DNA of 64,000 nucleotides, taken from the NCBI RefSeq assembly GCF_016107525.1, contig NZ_JABASR010000008.1, positions 1 through 64,000 on the forward strand, read 5' to 3'. This document shows, in pieces, positions 39,170 to 48,148 of the stretch; position 1 is the first letter of the stretch, and each line of letters opens with the position of its first letter. The stretch comes from Psychrobacter aquimaris. GTDB taxonomy: Bacteria > Pseudomonadota > Gammaproteobacteria > Pseudomonadales > Moraxellaceae. Under the pieces are notes generated by a model, which saw only the letters and a program-made list of their open reading frames with translations, ran no database searches and was not told the origin of the DNA. The translations under genes and the position numbers were made by a program.

Positions 39170-39730
39170 GGACTTCCTCCAAAGGATAATTTTAGTGATG
39201 CGTTAAGCAAAACCGCTTCTCAAGATGCTCTAAAATAGACATCTTTTACGAATTTTAAGTGACAAAGCAAAACCAATTAAGGAGTAGCTTAGCGATTATC
39301 AATTCAGTTTACAACTTTTTTCGTTAACGAGCTACACATTATTACACGATAATGTCGTAACTAAAACACAATAACCAGCTTAAGTTACCTAGAACTAACA
39401 CACCTTACGCTTTTTATCTTTTGTATGTCAGTTCACAATAGATAGTAAACCTAACAGTATCTATTGTCTGAGCTTATTTTAGTACAGTTAGTATTTTTTC
39501 TCTATTATTAAAACCTGTCATTCACTAATTGAAACATTTTTTGACAGTAGACATATATTCTGTTTATATTATAGCACTCAACATTATTTCATACATCATA
39601 AATTCTATTATTATTTTTAGGTTCTAAAAGTCTATTGGCTCAACTGTTATAAAATCATTGCATTGAATAACATTCAAAAAAGTGAGACTGTTTTATTGAA
39701 CTGAACTACTTATTATAGGTAACAAGCCTC
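39170..39730. other. Divergent intergenic region between the OmpA-family and pseudopilin genes
   Basis: This is one of the longest non-coding stretches in the window, about 560 AT-rich bases. It should hold the promoter and leader of the highly expressed OmpA-family gene. One clear inverted repeat is present: ACAATAGATA (39435-39444) with TATCTATTGT (39458-39467), 13 bases apart and without a T tail. I see no gene. Confidence 0.45.
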
Positions 39731-40459
39731 ATGGCATTGCTGCATAAAATATCATCAAGCTATAAAATGCTCTCAGCATTTATGTTATTGGTGTTTGCTT
39801 CAAATAAGCATAAACTAGTGCAAAGCAGATGGATTATTTATCTGCATCAGATATGTATAGTGATTTTTTATAAAAACACAACCAATACAAATACCGCAAT
39901 AGATACAAGCACTTTTAATAGCAGTAGAAAGCAGGGTTTCACGCTGGTTGAACTTATCGTCACTGTATGCGTATTAGCGATTATAGTGACGATCGCCGCC
40001 CCAATTATACGAACGCAATTAGCACGCATGGAAGCCAAACGTATTAAAAGTCAGTTAGAGACTTCTCTTGCCTTAGCCAAAGCTGAGAGTTATATCAGAA
40101 GACAGAATGTCATTGTTTGCTTGTCTGATACTGGAGGGCGCTGCCATAGAGACAGCGATAAGACACTTTTGTTATTCATAGATAAAAATGACAATAATCA
40201 CTTTGATGCACAAATAGATCGATTGATCATTCGGCAGTCTTTAACCCCTAAATACAGTAAGCTAAGTTTACGAGTTGGGAGTCGACGCCACTACATCAAA
40301 TTTTGGGGTGATAGCGGTAAACCACGAGGACATTTTGGCCATATAAAATACTGTCCGACCTCTACCTACAATCATACCATGTATCAAATTTCGTTCAGCC
40401 AAGGTGGTCAGGTTACTTATAAGCCTAATGAGAGCCACCCTACTGATTGTGGACAATAA
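39731..40459 (+). CDS. FimT/GspH-type pseudopilin with unusually long leader
   Basis: The protein contains a type IV pilin-like N-terminal helix after a prepilin peptidase site (KQG|FTLVELIV, Gly69|Phe70, Glu at position +5), then a GspH/FimT-like globular domain with three or four cysteines (CLSDTGGRC, YCPTSTY). Such minor pilins prime assembly of type IV pili or type II secretion pseudopili. With the ATG at 39731 the leader is 69 residues, far longer than the usual 6-25. An in-frame GTG at codon 44 would shorten it to 26, but it has no clear ribosome binding site. No other pilin gene is adjacent. Confidence 0.8.
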   Translation: MALLHKISSSYKMLSAFMLLVFASNKHKLVQSRWIIYLHQICIVIFYKNTTNTNTAIDTSTFNSSRKQGFTLVELIVTVCVLAIIVTIAAPIIRTQLARMEAKRIKSQLETSLALAKAESYIRRQNVIVCLSDTGGRCHRDSDKTLLLFIDKNDNNHFDAQIDRLIIRQSLTPKYSKLSLRVGSRRHYIKFWGDSGKPRGHFGHIKYCPTSTYNHTMYQISFSQGGQVTYKPNESHPTDCGQ

Positions 40460-40513
40460 AAAATTAAATGATTAAGCACTTTGATGCATAACACCTTTCA
40501 TCATAATAACAGC

Positions 40514-41209
40514 CTACTCGAGTCCTACAAATATAGCATCTGCAATGAGTGCATGGCAAATATTCAACTCATAAACATCCTCAATTTGCGCGATTGCATT
40601 CACATTATCACGTGTCAGCCCATGACCTGCGTTAATTAAGAGTTGGTGATCACTGCGTTGAGCAGTAGCAACAGCTTGCTTGATTCGTTTAAGCTCAGCA
40701 TTTTGCATGTCTATATTGGCTACCAAGCTTGCCTCGGCATAAGCGCCTGTATATAACTCAACAGCATCAGCGCCGCATTCTATAGCAGCAGCAATTTGCT
40801 TTTCTTCTGGGTCAATGAATAAAGAAACCTTTATGCCTGCCGCTTGTAATTTGCCAATATATTCTGTCAACCACGTAATCTGCTTTGCGACATCAAGGCC
40901 ACCTTCTGTTGTCAACTCTGCTCGTTTTTCAGGTACTAAGCACACCTAAAATGGTTTGACGTCACAAGCAATCGCCAGCATCTCATTCGTGGCTGCGATC
41001 TCTAAATTCATTCTAGTCGTCAACTGCCCTGCTATCTCATAAACATCTGCGTCTTGAATATGACGACGATCTTCGCGTAAATGAATAGCAATACCATCTG
41101 CTCCCGCCTTCTCGCAACAAAGAGCGGCGGCTAAAGGGCTCGGATAACTAACCCCACGCGATTGACACAAAGTTGCCACGTGATCAATGTTTACACCTAA
41201 TAAAGGTTT
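40514..41209 (-). pseudogene. pdxJ: Decayed pyridoxine 5'-phosphate synthase gene
   Basis: Across this span the minus strand encodes PdxJ sequence from [12 protein letters not shown] through [32 protein letters not shown] and NAGHGLTRDNV to LNICHALIADAIFVGLE. PdxJ condenses deoxyxylulose phosphate with aminoacetone phosphate in vitamin B6 synthesis. Four faults are seen: an in-frame TAG at 40946-40948 where relatives read KPHF; a TAA (41210-41212) directly before the first conserved residues, with no ATG start; substitutions at usually conserved sites (LRQ to LCQ, NIGHA to NICHA); and a C-terminus about 12 residues short. The frame is otherwise intact, suggesting recent loss. Position after recO is the normal pdxJ place. 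Confidence 0.85.
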
Positions 41210-41376
41210 TTACGAAGCATTTTTGGATGAAGGTAATAAAGAAGTGATCATAAGAAATTCTTTTGATAAAGAAACCCAATTCACTGATAAACGGTGCTCA
41301 GAAGATGAAGATAAAGCTTTAGACAGTCTCAATACTAATCGAACTAGTTATAGCACGTTGAGGATAGCACTATTAT

Positions 41377-42153
41377 TTATTGGTAACGCTGTTGCTGCTG
41401 CCATAGTATGCGACTTTGCAACGGTTGATAGTCCAGTAAATGGTCAATAAGGTGTCGATGGACTTTCGACCAATTATTTAAAGTTGTATCAGTGATCCCT
41501 AACTGTGCCATCTCAATAACATCAGTACCTTTGAAAAAACATTGCCCCACAGCATTCTCTAAACGCTCAGTCTGTGTATCATTCTGCAAGACAAGCATTA
41601 AACCAACATCAGGTAAAAAATGATAAGAACCATCTGGCTCAATGATGTTTTCAATACTATCGTGAGTCATCATTAAGGTAAAACCCAGCTCATTGAATAA
41701 ATGCTGCTCAAATTGGCGCAAACATAAACGGAGTTCGTTGGCGCTCAAAGGCTGCCTAAGCTGACGCAGACTATCCTGATAATGTAGCCACAATACCGGC
41801 ATCGGATATTCAGTCGATAACAGCCGCCATAGTATTTCATTTAAATACAACGCCGCGTATTGATGTTGACCCGTGATATTTCCGTAAGGCAGTGCGTCTA
41901 AAACAGTCGCAATGCTTTCATCTTTTGCCATGCTTGTTTGAGTTGTGTGTGGCGATGCAATATTAATCTGACTAAACGTTTTTAAATCGCGTTTACCAGT
42001 GGCAAAGAGCTGCAATGGCATGAACAATGGAGCGCCTTTTTTCCCAATACCATGTATCACGCCATGTTGCTGAGAAAACAGATAGTATAAGGCGCGCTTT
42101 TCTTGATAAGGGCGCTGATGCAATAAATAACCGACTAACGCTTCATTGCGCAT
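41377..42153 (-). CDS. recO: DNA repair protein RecO
   Basis: RecO works with RecR and RecF to load RecA on gapped single-stranded DNA. This 258-residue protein has an N-terminal OB fold (ALVGYLLHQRPYQEKRALYYLFSQQHG) and the helical RecO C-terminal domain. The zinc-binding cysteines found in some RecO proteins are not evident, as in E. coli. It lies between era and pdxJ in the lepA-lepB-rnc-era-recO group, 56 bases after era. Confidence 0.92.
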   Translation of the reverse strand: MRNEALVGYLLHQRPYQEKRALYYLFSQQHGVIHGIGKKGAPLFMPLQLFATGKRDLKTFSQINIASPHTTQTSMAKDESIATVLDALPYGNITGQHQYAALYLNEILWRLLSTEYPMPVLWLHYQDSLRQLRQPLSANELRLCLRQFEQHLFNELGFTLMMTHDSIENIIEPDGSYHFLPDVGLMLVLQNDTQTERLENAVGQCFFKGTDVIEMAQLGITDTTLNNWSKVHRHLIDHLLDYQPLQSRILWQQQQRYQ

Positions 42154-42209
42154 TTCTTATTACCTCAGCATCGAGCATATAGAAAAGTGATTAAAGCGCT
42201 ATTCTTTAA

Positions 42210-43313
42210 TCAATATCCTAAGCTGGTTAGTGCACGTTCATCATCAGACCAACCGCGCTTGACTTTCACCCATAGCGTTAGCATGATTTTTTTATCAAAA
42301 AGTTGTTCCATATCTTTACGAGCATCCATACCCACTTGTTTGATGCGCTGACCCTTATCACCAATCACAATGGCTTTTTGACCACTACGTTCGACATAAA
42401 TAGTCGCATCGATGAAAGTACAGGCTTTACGTGGACGACCAGTTTTTGGGTCAGTGTGCGCAGGCTCATCTTTAAACGCATCAATCTGTACGGTTAAGTC
42501 ATATGGCACTTCGTCACCGGCGCTACGCATGATTTTTTCACGGATAATCTCACTGGCCAAAAATCTTTCTGAGCGGTCAGTAATTTGCTCGGTATCATAG
42601 ATAGGGGCAGCAATAGGCAGGTGTGAAGCAATCACTTCTTGTAGACGATCTAGGTTTTGGTTTTTTAAGGCCGATACTGGTACGATGTCAGCAAAATCAA
42701 AACTGTCATTAAACGTCTCAATCAGTGGCAACACGCTGCCTTTATCCTTTAAGGTATCAGATTTATTAATGACCAATACCACATTTAAATTGGTGTCACC
42801 AAGCTTTTGCAGCACTAACAAATCATCATCACGCCATTGATCTGAATCAACAACAAATAACACCAAATCAACATCTACCAAGGCAGATACCGCAGCTTTA
42901 TTCATACGTTCGTTAATAGCACGTACTTCATTGCGATGAATACCTGGCGTGTCAACAAATACCGCCTGCATCTCATGATTTGACAAAATACCGTGGATAC
43001 GGTGACGAGTCGTTTGCGGCTTACGTGACGTAATAGAAAGCTTTTGACCCAATAAGTGATTCATCAAAGTCGATTTGCCAACGTTTGGACGTCCAACGAT
43101 CGCGACATAACCCGCTTTAAAATCATCAGCAATATCTGCATGACCGCTAGGGGCAAAGAACTCTTCAATTGCCATATCGTTGTCTACGCTAATATCTTCT
43201 GATTGATCGATACCCTCATTAGTAGTATCTTGGTTTTGATTCAACTCTGTGTTTTCGGTCATATCTTTGGCATTATCTTCATTATTGGATGGCAAATCAG
43301 TACGATTGCTCAT
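42210..43313 (-). CDS. era: GTPase Era
   Basis: Era binds the 3' end of 16S rRNA and links 30S assembly to the cell cycle. The 367-residue protein has G1 (GRPNVGKSTL), Switch II (DTPGIHR), NKSD and a C-terminal KH domain (IVIGDKGQRIKQVG). It carries an acidic, Asn/Asp/Glu-rich N-terminal extension of about 60 residues that E. coli Era lacks. AGGA lies eight bases before the ATG at 43313, supporting the long form; an internal start near MAIEEFF is less likely. Confidence 0.95.
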   Translation of the reverse strand: MSNRTDLPSNNEDNAKDMTENTELNQNQDTTNEGIDQSEDISVDNDMAIEEFFAPSGHADIADDFKAGYVAIVGRPNVGKSTLMNHLLGQKLSITSRKPQTTRHRIHGILSNHEMQAVFVDTPGIHRNEVRAINERMNKAAVSALVDVDLVLFVVDSDQWRDDDLLVLQKLGDTNLNVVLVINKSDTLKDKGSVLPLIETFNDSFDFADIVPVSALKNQNLDRLQEVIASHLPIAAPIYDTEQITDRSERFLASEIIREKIMRSAGDEVPYDLTVQIDAFKDEPAHTDPKTGRPRKACTFIDATIYVERSGQKAIVIGDKGQRIKQVGMDARKDMEQLFDKKIMLTLWVKVKRGWSDDERALTSLGY

Positions 43314-43527
43314 AGGTTAATCCTATAGAATTTATACTCAGTCAAATGGTGCTTAATCATGTATTGACTGTATCAACACTAAAAAAGCAGAACCATCATC
43401 GGCTGGGAAATATTTGGGGTTTTGAAATGTGTGACGTTTACGCTAACTCAAATAAACGATTTTTAAAACGTCACTCAACATATACTATCAATGGAATTTG
43501 TACTTGTGGCACATGGGTTAATACTAA

Positions 43528-44325
43528 TTAGGAGCGCTTTTTGGCTGAGCTTGGCAGTTTGTGCAATTGGTTAATCATTAGTTCTGCTGCTTTTTGTTCA
43601 GCGATACGGCGGCTCTCACCAGATTCAGTAATATCAGCACAGTTATTGATGTTAACATGGCAACGTACAACAAAAATTTGATGCGGCGCATTACCACGGG
43701 TTTCCATCAGCTCATAATGTGGCAGATCAAACTGTTTAGATTGTAGCCACTCTTGCAACCGACTCTTGGCATCTTTTAAGGCTTTTTGGTCATTCACGTT
43801 ATCGATCAAATCACCATACCATGAGAGCACACAGTCGCGAGTAATATCCAAATCTTGGCTGTCTAAATAAATAGCACCAATCAAAGACTCCACAGCATCA
43901 GCCAATATAGAAGCGCGATTGCGACCACCACCTTTACGCTCACCTATTCCCAATATGAGATGATTGGAGAGCTCTAAGTTTTGCGCAATAATAACCAATG
44001 ACTCTTGACGTACCAAGGTGGCACGCATACGAGTTAAGCGACCCTCATTTTGGCTAGGATAGCGATGATATAAAGCCTCACCCACAATCATCCCTAATAG
44101 AGCGTCACCTAAAAACTCTAAACGCTCATAATTTTTTTTGCTATCAAATGAGCGGTGTGTCAACGCAAGTTTTGGGAGACTCAAATCTTTGAACACATAG
44201 CCTAGCTTGCGTGTTAATACGGCTAACCGCTGAATAAATTCTGAGCTAACAATCAGCGTGTCGACAGACGTGCTATTTTGTTGAGGAGTAGGAAGCGCTT
44301 GGGAATGCTGCGAAATTGGTTTCAT
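43528..44325 (-). CDS. rnc: Ribonuclease III
   Basis: RNase III cleaves double-stranded RNA in rRNA and mRNA processing. This 265-residue protein contains the catalytic signature NYERLEFLGDALLG, the second acidic site in ADAVESLIGAIYLD, and a C-terminal double-stranded RNA-binding domain with the end AEQKAAELMI. It has an N-terminal extension of about 35 residues before the catalytic domain. The gap to era is 214 bases, longer than in many relatives where the two overlap. Confidence 0.95.
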   Translation of the reverse strand: MKPISQHSQALPTPQQNSTSVDTLIVSSEFIQRLAVLTRKLGYVFKDLSLPKLALTHRSFDSKKNYERLEFLGDALLGMIVGEALYHRYPSQNEGRLTRMRATLVRQESLVIIAQNLELSNHLILGIGERKGGGRNRASILADAVESLIGAIYLDSQDLDITRDCVLSWYGDLIDNVNDQKALKDAKSRLQEWLQSKQFDLPHYELMETRGNAPHQIFVVRCHVNINNCADITESGESRRIAEQKAAELMINQLHKLPSSAKKRS

Positions 44326-44444
44326 GCGTGGCTTGTGGTTATCCCTTCTGTTTTACTGATTTGGTTAGTAATAGTATTGATTGATGAACGTTATAAAGAC
44401 ATTCAGATGTTAAAAATTTAAGAATGGTCTAATATTCTCTTTGG

Positions 44445-44837
44445 TTACTCTGCTGTTGCCATATCAATATCACCTTCGAAGCGATTGACGATATCAACAT
44501 TACCAAAGAAGTTTTTGGTGACTGCATATTGTTTGCGGATAGCCAATTGTCCCGTCTTTTTATCAGTAAAAGTAAATACGTCTTCTGCCTGAGTATCATA
44601 GTCAGCATTGATAGATAACTGTCTATTAACACGTTCGACAAACTGCTTGGCCGTCTCATTATTATTATTTGCCTCTTTAAGCTGTGCGCTTAAAGTCTTG
44701 GTCAATTGATAATCACCAATCTGAGCAGGTACGATGGCAACCATCAGTTTGGCAGCAACGCCTAAAACGAGAATAATTAAAACGATACTTGTTACACTAG
44801 CACCACGCTGCGTGGCGATTCCAGTTAATTGCTGCAC
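44445..44837 (-). CDS. DUF4845 single-pass membrane protein
   Basis: A 130-residue protein with one hydrophobic segment near the N-terminus (SIVLIILVLGVAAKLMVAIV) and a soluble, probably periplasmic domain of about 95 residues. It matches DUF4845 proteins found between lepB and rnc in many gammaproteobacteria. No function is established. The conserved position suggests a link with protein export or RNA processing, but that is only context. Confidence 0.8.
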   Translation of the reverse strand: MQQLTGIATQRGASVTSIVLIILVLGVAAKLMVAIVPAQIGDYQLTKTLSAQLKEANNNNETAKQFVERVNRQLSINADYDTQAEDVFTFTDKKTGQLAIRKQYAVTKNFFGNVDIVNRFEGDIDMATAE

Positions 44838-44982
44838 TATGATATCCCTCTACTGGTAAACAACTATTTTTAGGAGCTACCAGAATATTAGGTAGCCGTT
44901 TATTAGATAGCAACAATATTAGCATAAAACTATTATCGATAAATCAACCAATAGAGTGTCACATAATCTTAATTACATAGTC

Positions 44983-45891
44983 TTAATTAATAGTACCATT
45001 ACGTTCAAAGGTTGGTAAATTAAGTCCAGGTGGCTTATGCATCCAGATATAAACGGCCTTACCCGCTAAATTTTCATCAGGAACGAATCCCCAAAACCGG
45101 CCATCAGCACTGCGATCACGGTTGTCACCCATCACAAAATACTGACCCTCTGGAACGCTAATACGCCATTTGGTACCTGCTGAGCTAACCACCTCTGGTG
45201 ATTGCTGCTGCAAAAATGGTGCATATTGAGAGCTATTCATACCATTTAAGTAACGAACAAGATGCTTGTTTTCACCTTGTGTTTCCTGAAAGTATTTTGC
45301 TTCACCCTCTTCTTGCTGACCCATCGCTGCCGCACTTTCTTCTGTGAGCACTTGTCCTGGGCCAATTTGTCCTGGTAGATAAAGCTGTGAGATCAACTCA
45401 GGGTTTGCCGCAAACTCAACAGGCTTAGTATCAACTGGAACATCATTGATAGAAAGTACCCCTTGATCATAACTAACGGTATCGCCAGGCAAACCAATAA
45501 CACGCTTGATATAATAAATACTTGGGTTTTCAGGATAGCGAAATACAGCCACATCACCATGTTCAGGCTCGCCCGTATCCAGCACTTTATTATACGTTAG
45601 CGGCAGTCGAACCCCATAGGCATACTTATTAACCGCAATAAAATCGCCCGTATATAATGTCGGCACCATAGAAGATGAAGGGATATTAAAAGGCTCAATT
45701 AAAAATGAGCGTACTATTAATACTACTGCCAATACAGGGAAAAAATCGTAAGCCCAGCGTACTAGCAAACTTTCTTGACCACGCCCGCGAGTTTTACGCT
45801 GCTTGAGTGCCAGCTTATCTAATAGCCAAATAATACCCAAACCAATGGTTAATGGTACTAAAATTAAATTAAAATCAAAATCCATACTCAA
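44983..45891 (-). CDS. lepB: Signal peptidase I
   Basis: LepB removes signal peptides from exported proteins. This 302-residue protein has two N-terminal membrane segments, the catalytic serine in IPSSSMVPTL, the catalytic lysine in YYIKRVIGLPGD, and the C-terminal box GDNRDRSADGRFWG. The insertion between about 165 and 215 (Gln/Glu-rich) is typical for proteobacterial enzymes. It follows lepA, the usual arrangement. Confidence 0.96.
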   Translation of the reverse strand: MSMDFDFNLILVPLTIGLGIIWLLDKLALKQRKTRGRGQESLLVRWAYDFFPVLAVVLIVRSFLIEPFNIPSSSMVPTLYTGDFIAVNKYAYGVRLPLTYNKVLDTGEPEHGDVAVFRYPENPSIYYIKRVIGLPGDTVSYDQGVLSINDVPVDTKPVEFAANPELISQLYLPGQIGPGQVLTEESAAAMGQQEEGEAKYFQETQGENKHLVRYLNGMNSSQYAPFLQQQSPEVVSSAGTKWRISVPEGQYFVMGDNRDRSADGRFWGFVPDENLAGKAVYIWMHKPPGLNLPTFERNGTIN

Positions 45892-45989
45892 TTGCCTATT
45901 AACGAGCGACTTATCTGGCTATCTATACTATCAACTGCGCCACTAATTACACTAACAAAACTATCGATGACCAGTCATTTAATAATGAC

Positions 45990-47786
45990 TTACTCAACCT
46001 GCAATACCGCTAAGAAAGCTTCTTGTGGAATTTCCACATTACCGACTTGCTTCATACGTTTTTTGCCCGCTTTTTGCTTAGACAATAACTTTTTCTTACG
46101 CGACACATCACCGCCATAGCACTTAGCCAAGACATCTTTACGCATGGCTTTCACCGTACTACGACCAATAATTTGACTACCAATCGCCGCCTGAATCGCT
46201 ACATCAAACATCTGACGCGGAATCAACTCTTTCATCTTAGTAACCAACGCATTACCACGGTAGCGTGATTGGGTTTCATGAACAATCATGGCGAGTGCAT
46301 CAACTTTATCGCCATTAATTAGCACGTCTACTTTAACCAATTTATCGACTTGGTAACGCTCAAAATTGTAATCAAGCGAAGCAAAGCCACGAGAGACAGA
46401 TTTTAGGCGGTCAAAGAAATCCATGACCACCTCGCCCATTGGAATATCAAATATCAGCTGTACTTGACGACCCATAAAGCGCATATCAACCTGTACACCG
46501 CGGCGCTCAATACACAGCGTCATCACATTACCAAGATAATCTTGCGGTACTAAAATCTGACAACGGGCAATTGGCTCACGGAACTCTTCAATGTTATTCG
46601 GCTCAGGCAATCTTGATGGATTATCGACATAGATGATGCTGCCATCTTTTTTTACAATCTCATAGATAACTGACGGCGCAGTGGTAATCAAATCCAAGTC
46701 ATATTCGCGCTCTAAACGCTCTTGGATAATCTCCATGTGCAGCATACCAAGGAAGCCACAGCGGAAACCAAAGCCCAACGCATCAGAAGTATCTGGCTCA
46801 AAAAATAGCGAAGCATCGTTAATTTGCAGCTTTTGCAGCGCTTCACGAAATTTTTCAAAATCTGTAGATTCAACAGGAAACATACCCGCATAAACTTGTG
46901 GCGTAATCTGTTTAAATCCAGGGATACGCTCAACATCGGGCGTTTTAGCATGAGTAATCGTATCACCCACTGGCGCGCCAGCGATATCTTTGATGCCAGC
47001 AATAATAAAACCGACTTCACCCGCTTCCAAGATACCCGTATCTACAGGCTTAGGCGTAAAGACACCAATCGAACCAACTAAATGCGCTTCTTTGGTTGAT
47101 TTGATATAAAGTTTATCACCTTTTCGGATAGTGCCTTCACGTACCCGAACTAAAGACACAACACCCAGATAATTATCAAACCAAGAGTCGATAATCAATG
47201 CTTGTAGGGGTGCCTCACGATCACCAGTCGGTGCAGGGATAAACTCAACCAATGCCTCAAGTAGTTTATCGACGCCCAAACCCGACTTAGCAGAGACTCG
47301 TGGTGCATCAACAGCGTCAATCCCAATGATGTCTTCAATCTCTTGAATGACGCGTTCTGGCTCGACTTGTGGCAAATCAATCTTATTTAAGACCGCCATG
47401 ACTTCTAGGCCTTGATCAACGGCAGTATAGCAGTTGGCGACGGACTGAGCTTCAACCCCTTGCGCCGCATCAACGACCAATAGTGCCCCTTCACAAGCTG
47501 CTAATGAACGCGACACTTCGTATGAGAAGTCAACGTGTCCTGGGGTATCAATAAAGTTTAGCTGATAGCGCTCACCATTAGGATGATCGTAGAATAAGGT
47601 TACCGACTGCGCTTTAATGGTGATACCGCGCTCACGCTCAATATCCATGGAGTCAAGTACTTGCGCCTGCATCTCGCGATCTTGCAAGGCACCGCACATT
47701 TGAATAAAACGATCAGCAAGTGTCGACTTGCCATGATCAATGTGGGCAATGATTGAAAAGTTACGAATATTTGCTAATGCAGTCAC
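45990..47786 (-). CDS. lepA: Elongation factor 4 (LepA)
   Basis: LepA (EF4) is a ribosome-binding GTPase of the EF-G family implicated in 30S biogenesis and translation under stress. This 598-residue protein has the P-loop [10 protein letters not shown], Switch II (DTPGHVDF), NKIDLPQ and the unique C-terminal domain ending near [17 protein letters not shown]. Length is normal. It is the first gene of the lepA-lepB-DUF4845-rnc-era-recO group, all on the minus strand. Confidence 0.97.
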   Translation of the reverse strand: MTALANIRNFSIIAHIDHGKSTLADRFIQMCGALQDREMQAQVLDSMDIERERGITIKAQSVTLFYDHPNGERYQLNFIDTPGHVDFSYEVSRSLAACEGALLVVDAAQGVEAQSVANCYTAVDQGLEVMAVLNKIDLPQVEPERVIQEIEDIIGIDAVDAPRVSAKSGLGVDKLLEALVEFIPAPTGDREAPLQALIIDSWFDNYLGVVSLVRVREGTIRKGDKLYIKSTKEAHLVGSIGVFTPKPVDTGILEAGEVGFIIAGIKDIAGAPVGDTITHAKTPDVERIPGFKQITPQVYAGMFPVESTDFEKFREALQKLQINDASLFFEPDTSDALGFGFRCGFLGMLHMEIIQERLEREYDLDLITTAPSVIYEIVKKDGSIIYVDNPSRLPEPNNIEEFREPIARCQILVPQDYLGNVMTLCIERRGVQVDMRFMGRQVQLIFDIPMGEVVMDFFDRLKSVSRGFASLDYNFERYQVDKLVKVDVLINGDKVDALAMIVHETQSRYRGNALVTKMKELIPRQMFDVAIQAAIGSQIIGRSTVKAMRKDVLAKCYGGDVSRKKKLLSKQKAGKKRMKQVGNVEIPQEAFLAVLQVE

Positions 47787-48148
47787 AAAGCGCCTACTAA
47801 ATTAAGGGTGATAGAATAATAAAATTAAGAAATAAATGCTGTCAGGCGCAATCGCTAAAATAGCTGTCCATCGTTAAGGGGGAAATAAGAAGAGAAAACA
47901 ATTAGAATCAGCCTATTCGCTAATACTGTCATCTTCAATCAACCGCTCAGGACGCTAACTCTTACGCGCAGGCATGAAAGAGTATTCTAGCAGTTTTCTA
48001 CTATAAAGTAAGGCGATTTTATTAGCAGAGGGATGATTTACAAATGAAGTTACGAGCGGATAACTGTACAGATAGAAAGCGAGCTGCTTATTAGCACCTT
48101 ATTCACTTCGATAAGACTCATACTAACTTAATATTAAAAGTTAATAAT
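47787..48148. other. Intergenic region between kpsS and lepA
   Basis: About 360 bases separate the end of the capsule cluster from lepA. The lepA promoter must be here. I see no terminator with a strong stem and T tail after kpsS, and no copy of the tRNA-Met 3' end that would suggest an island junction. Confidence 0.4.

Noticed and set aside
40514..41209. TAG recoding (selenocysteine, pyrrolysine or suppressor read-through) in pdxJ
   Set aside because: The site is not a catalytic position and the gene also lacks a start codon and has a shortened end, so decay is simpler.
41187..41450. Open frame of 87 codons on the + strand between the pdxJ remnant and recO
   Set aside because: It overlaps the 3' end of recO and the pdxJ start on the other strand, has no ribosome binding site and shows no domain.
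43346..43531. Open frame of 61 codons on the + strand between era and rnc
   Set aside because: It overlaps the rnc stop, lies opposite an operon and has no recognisable features.
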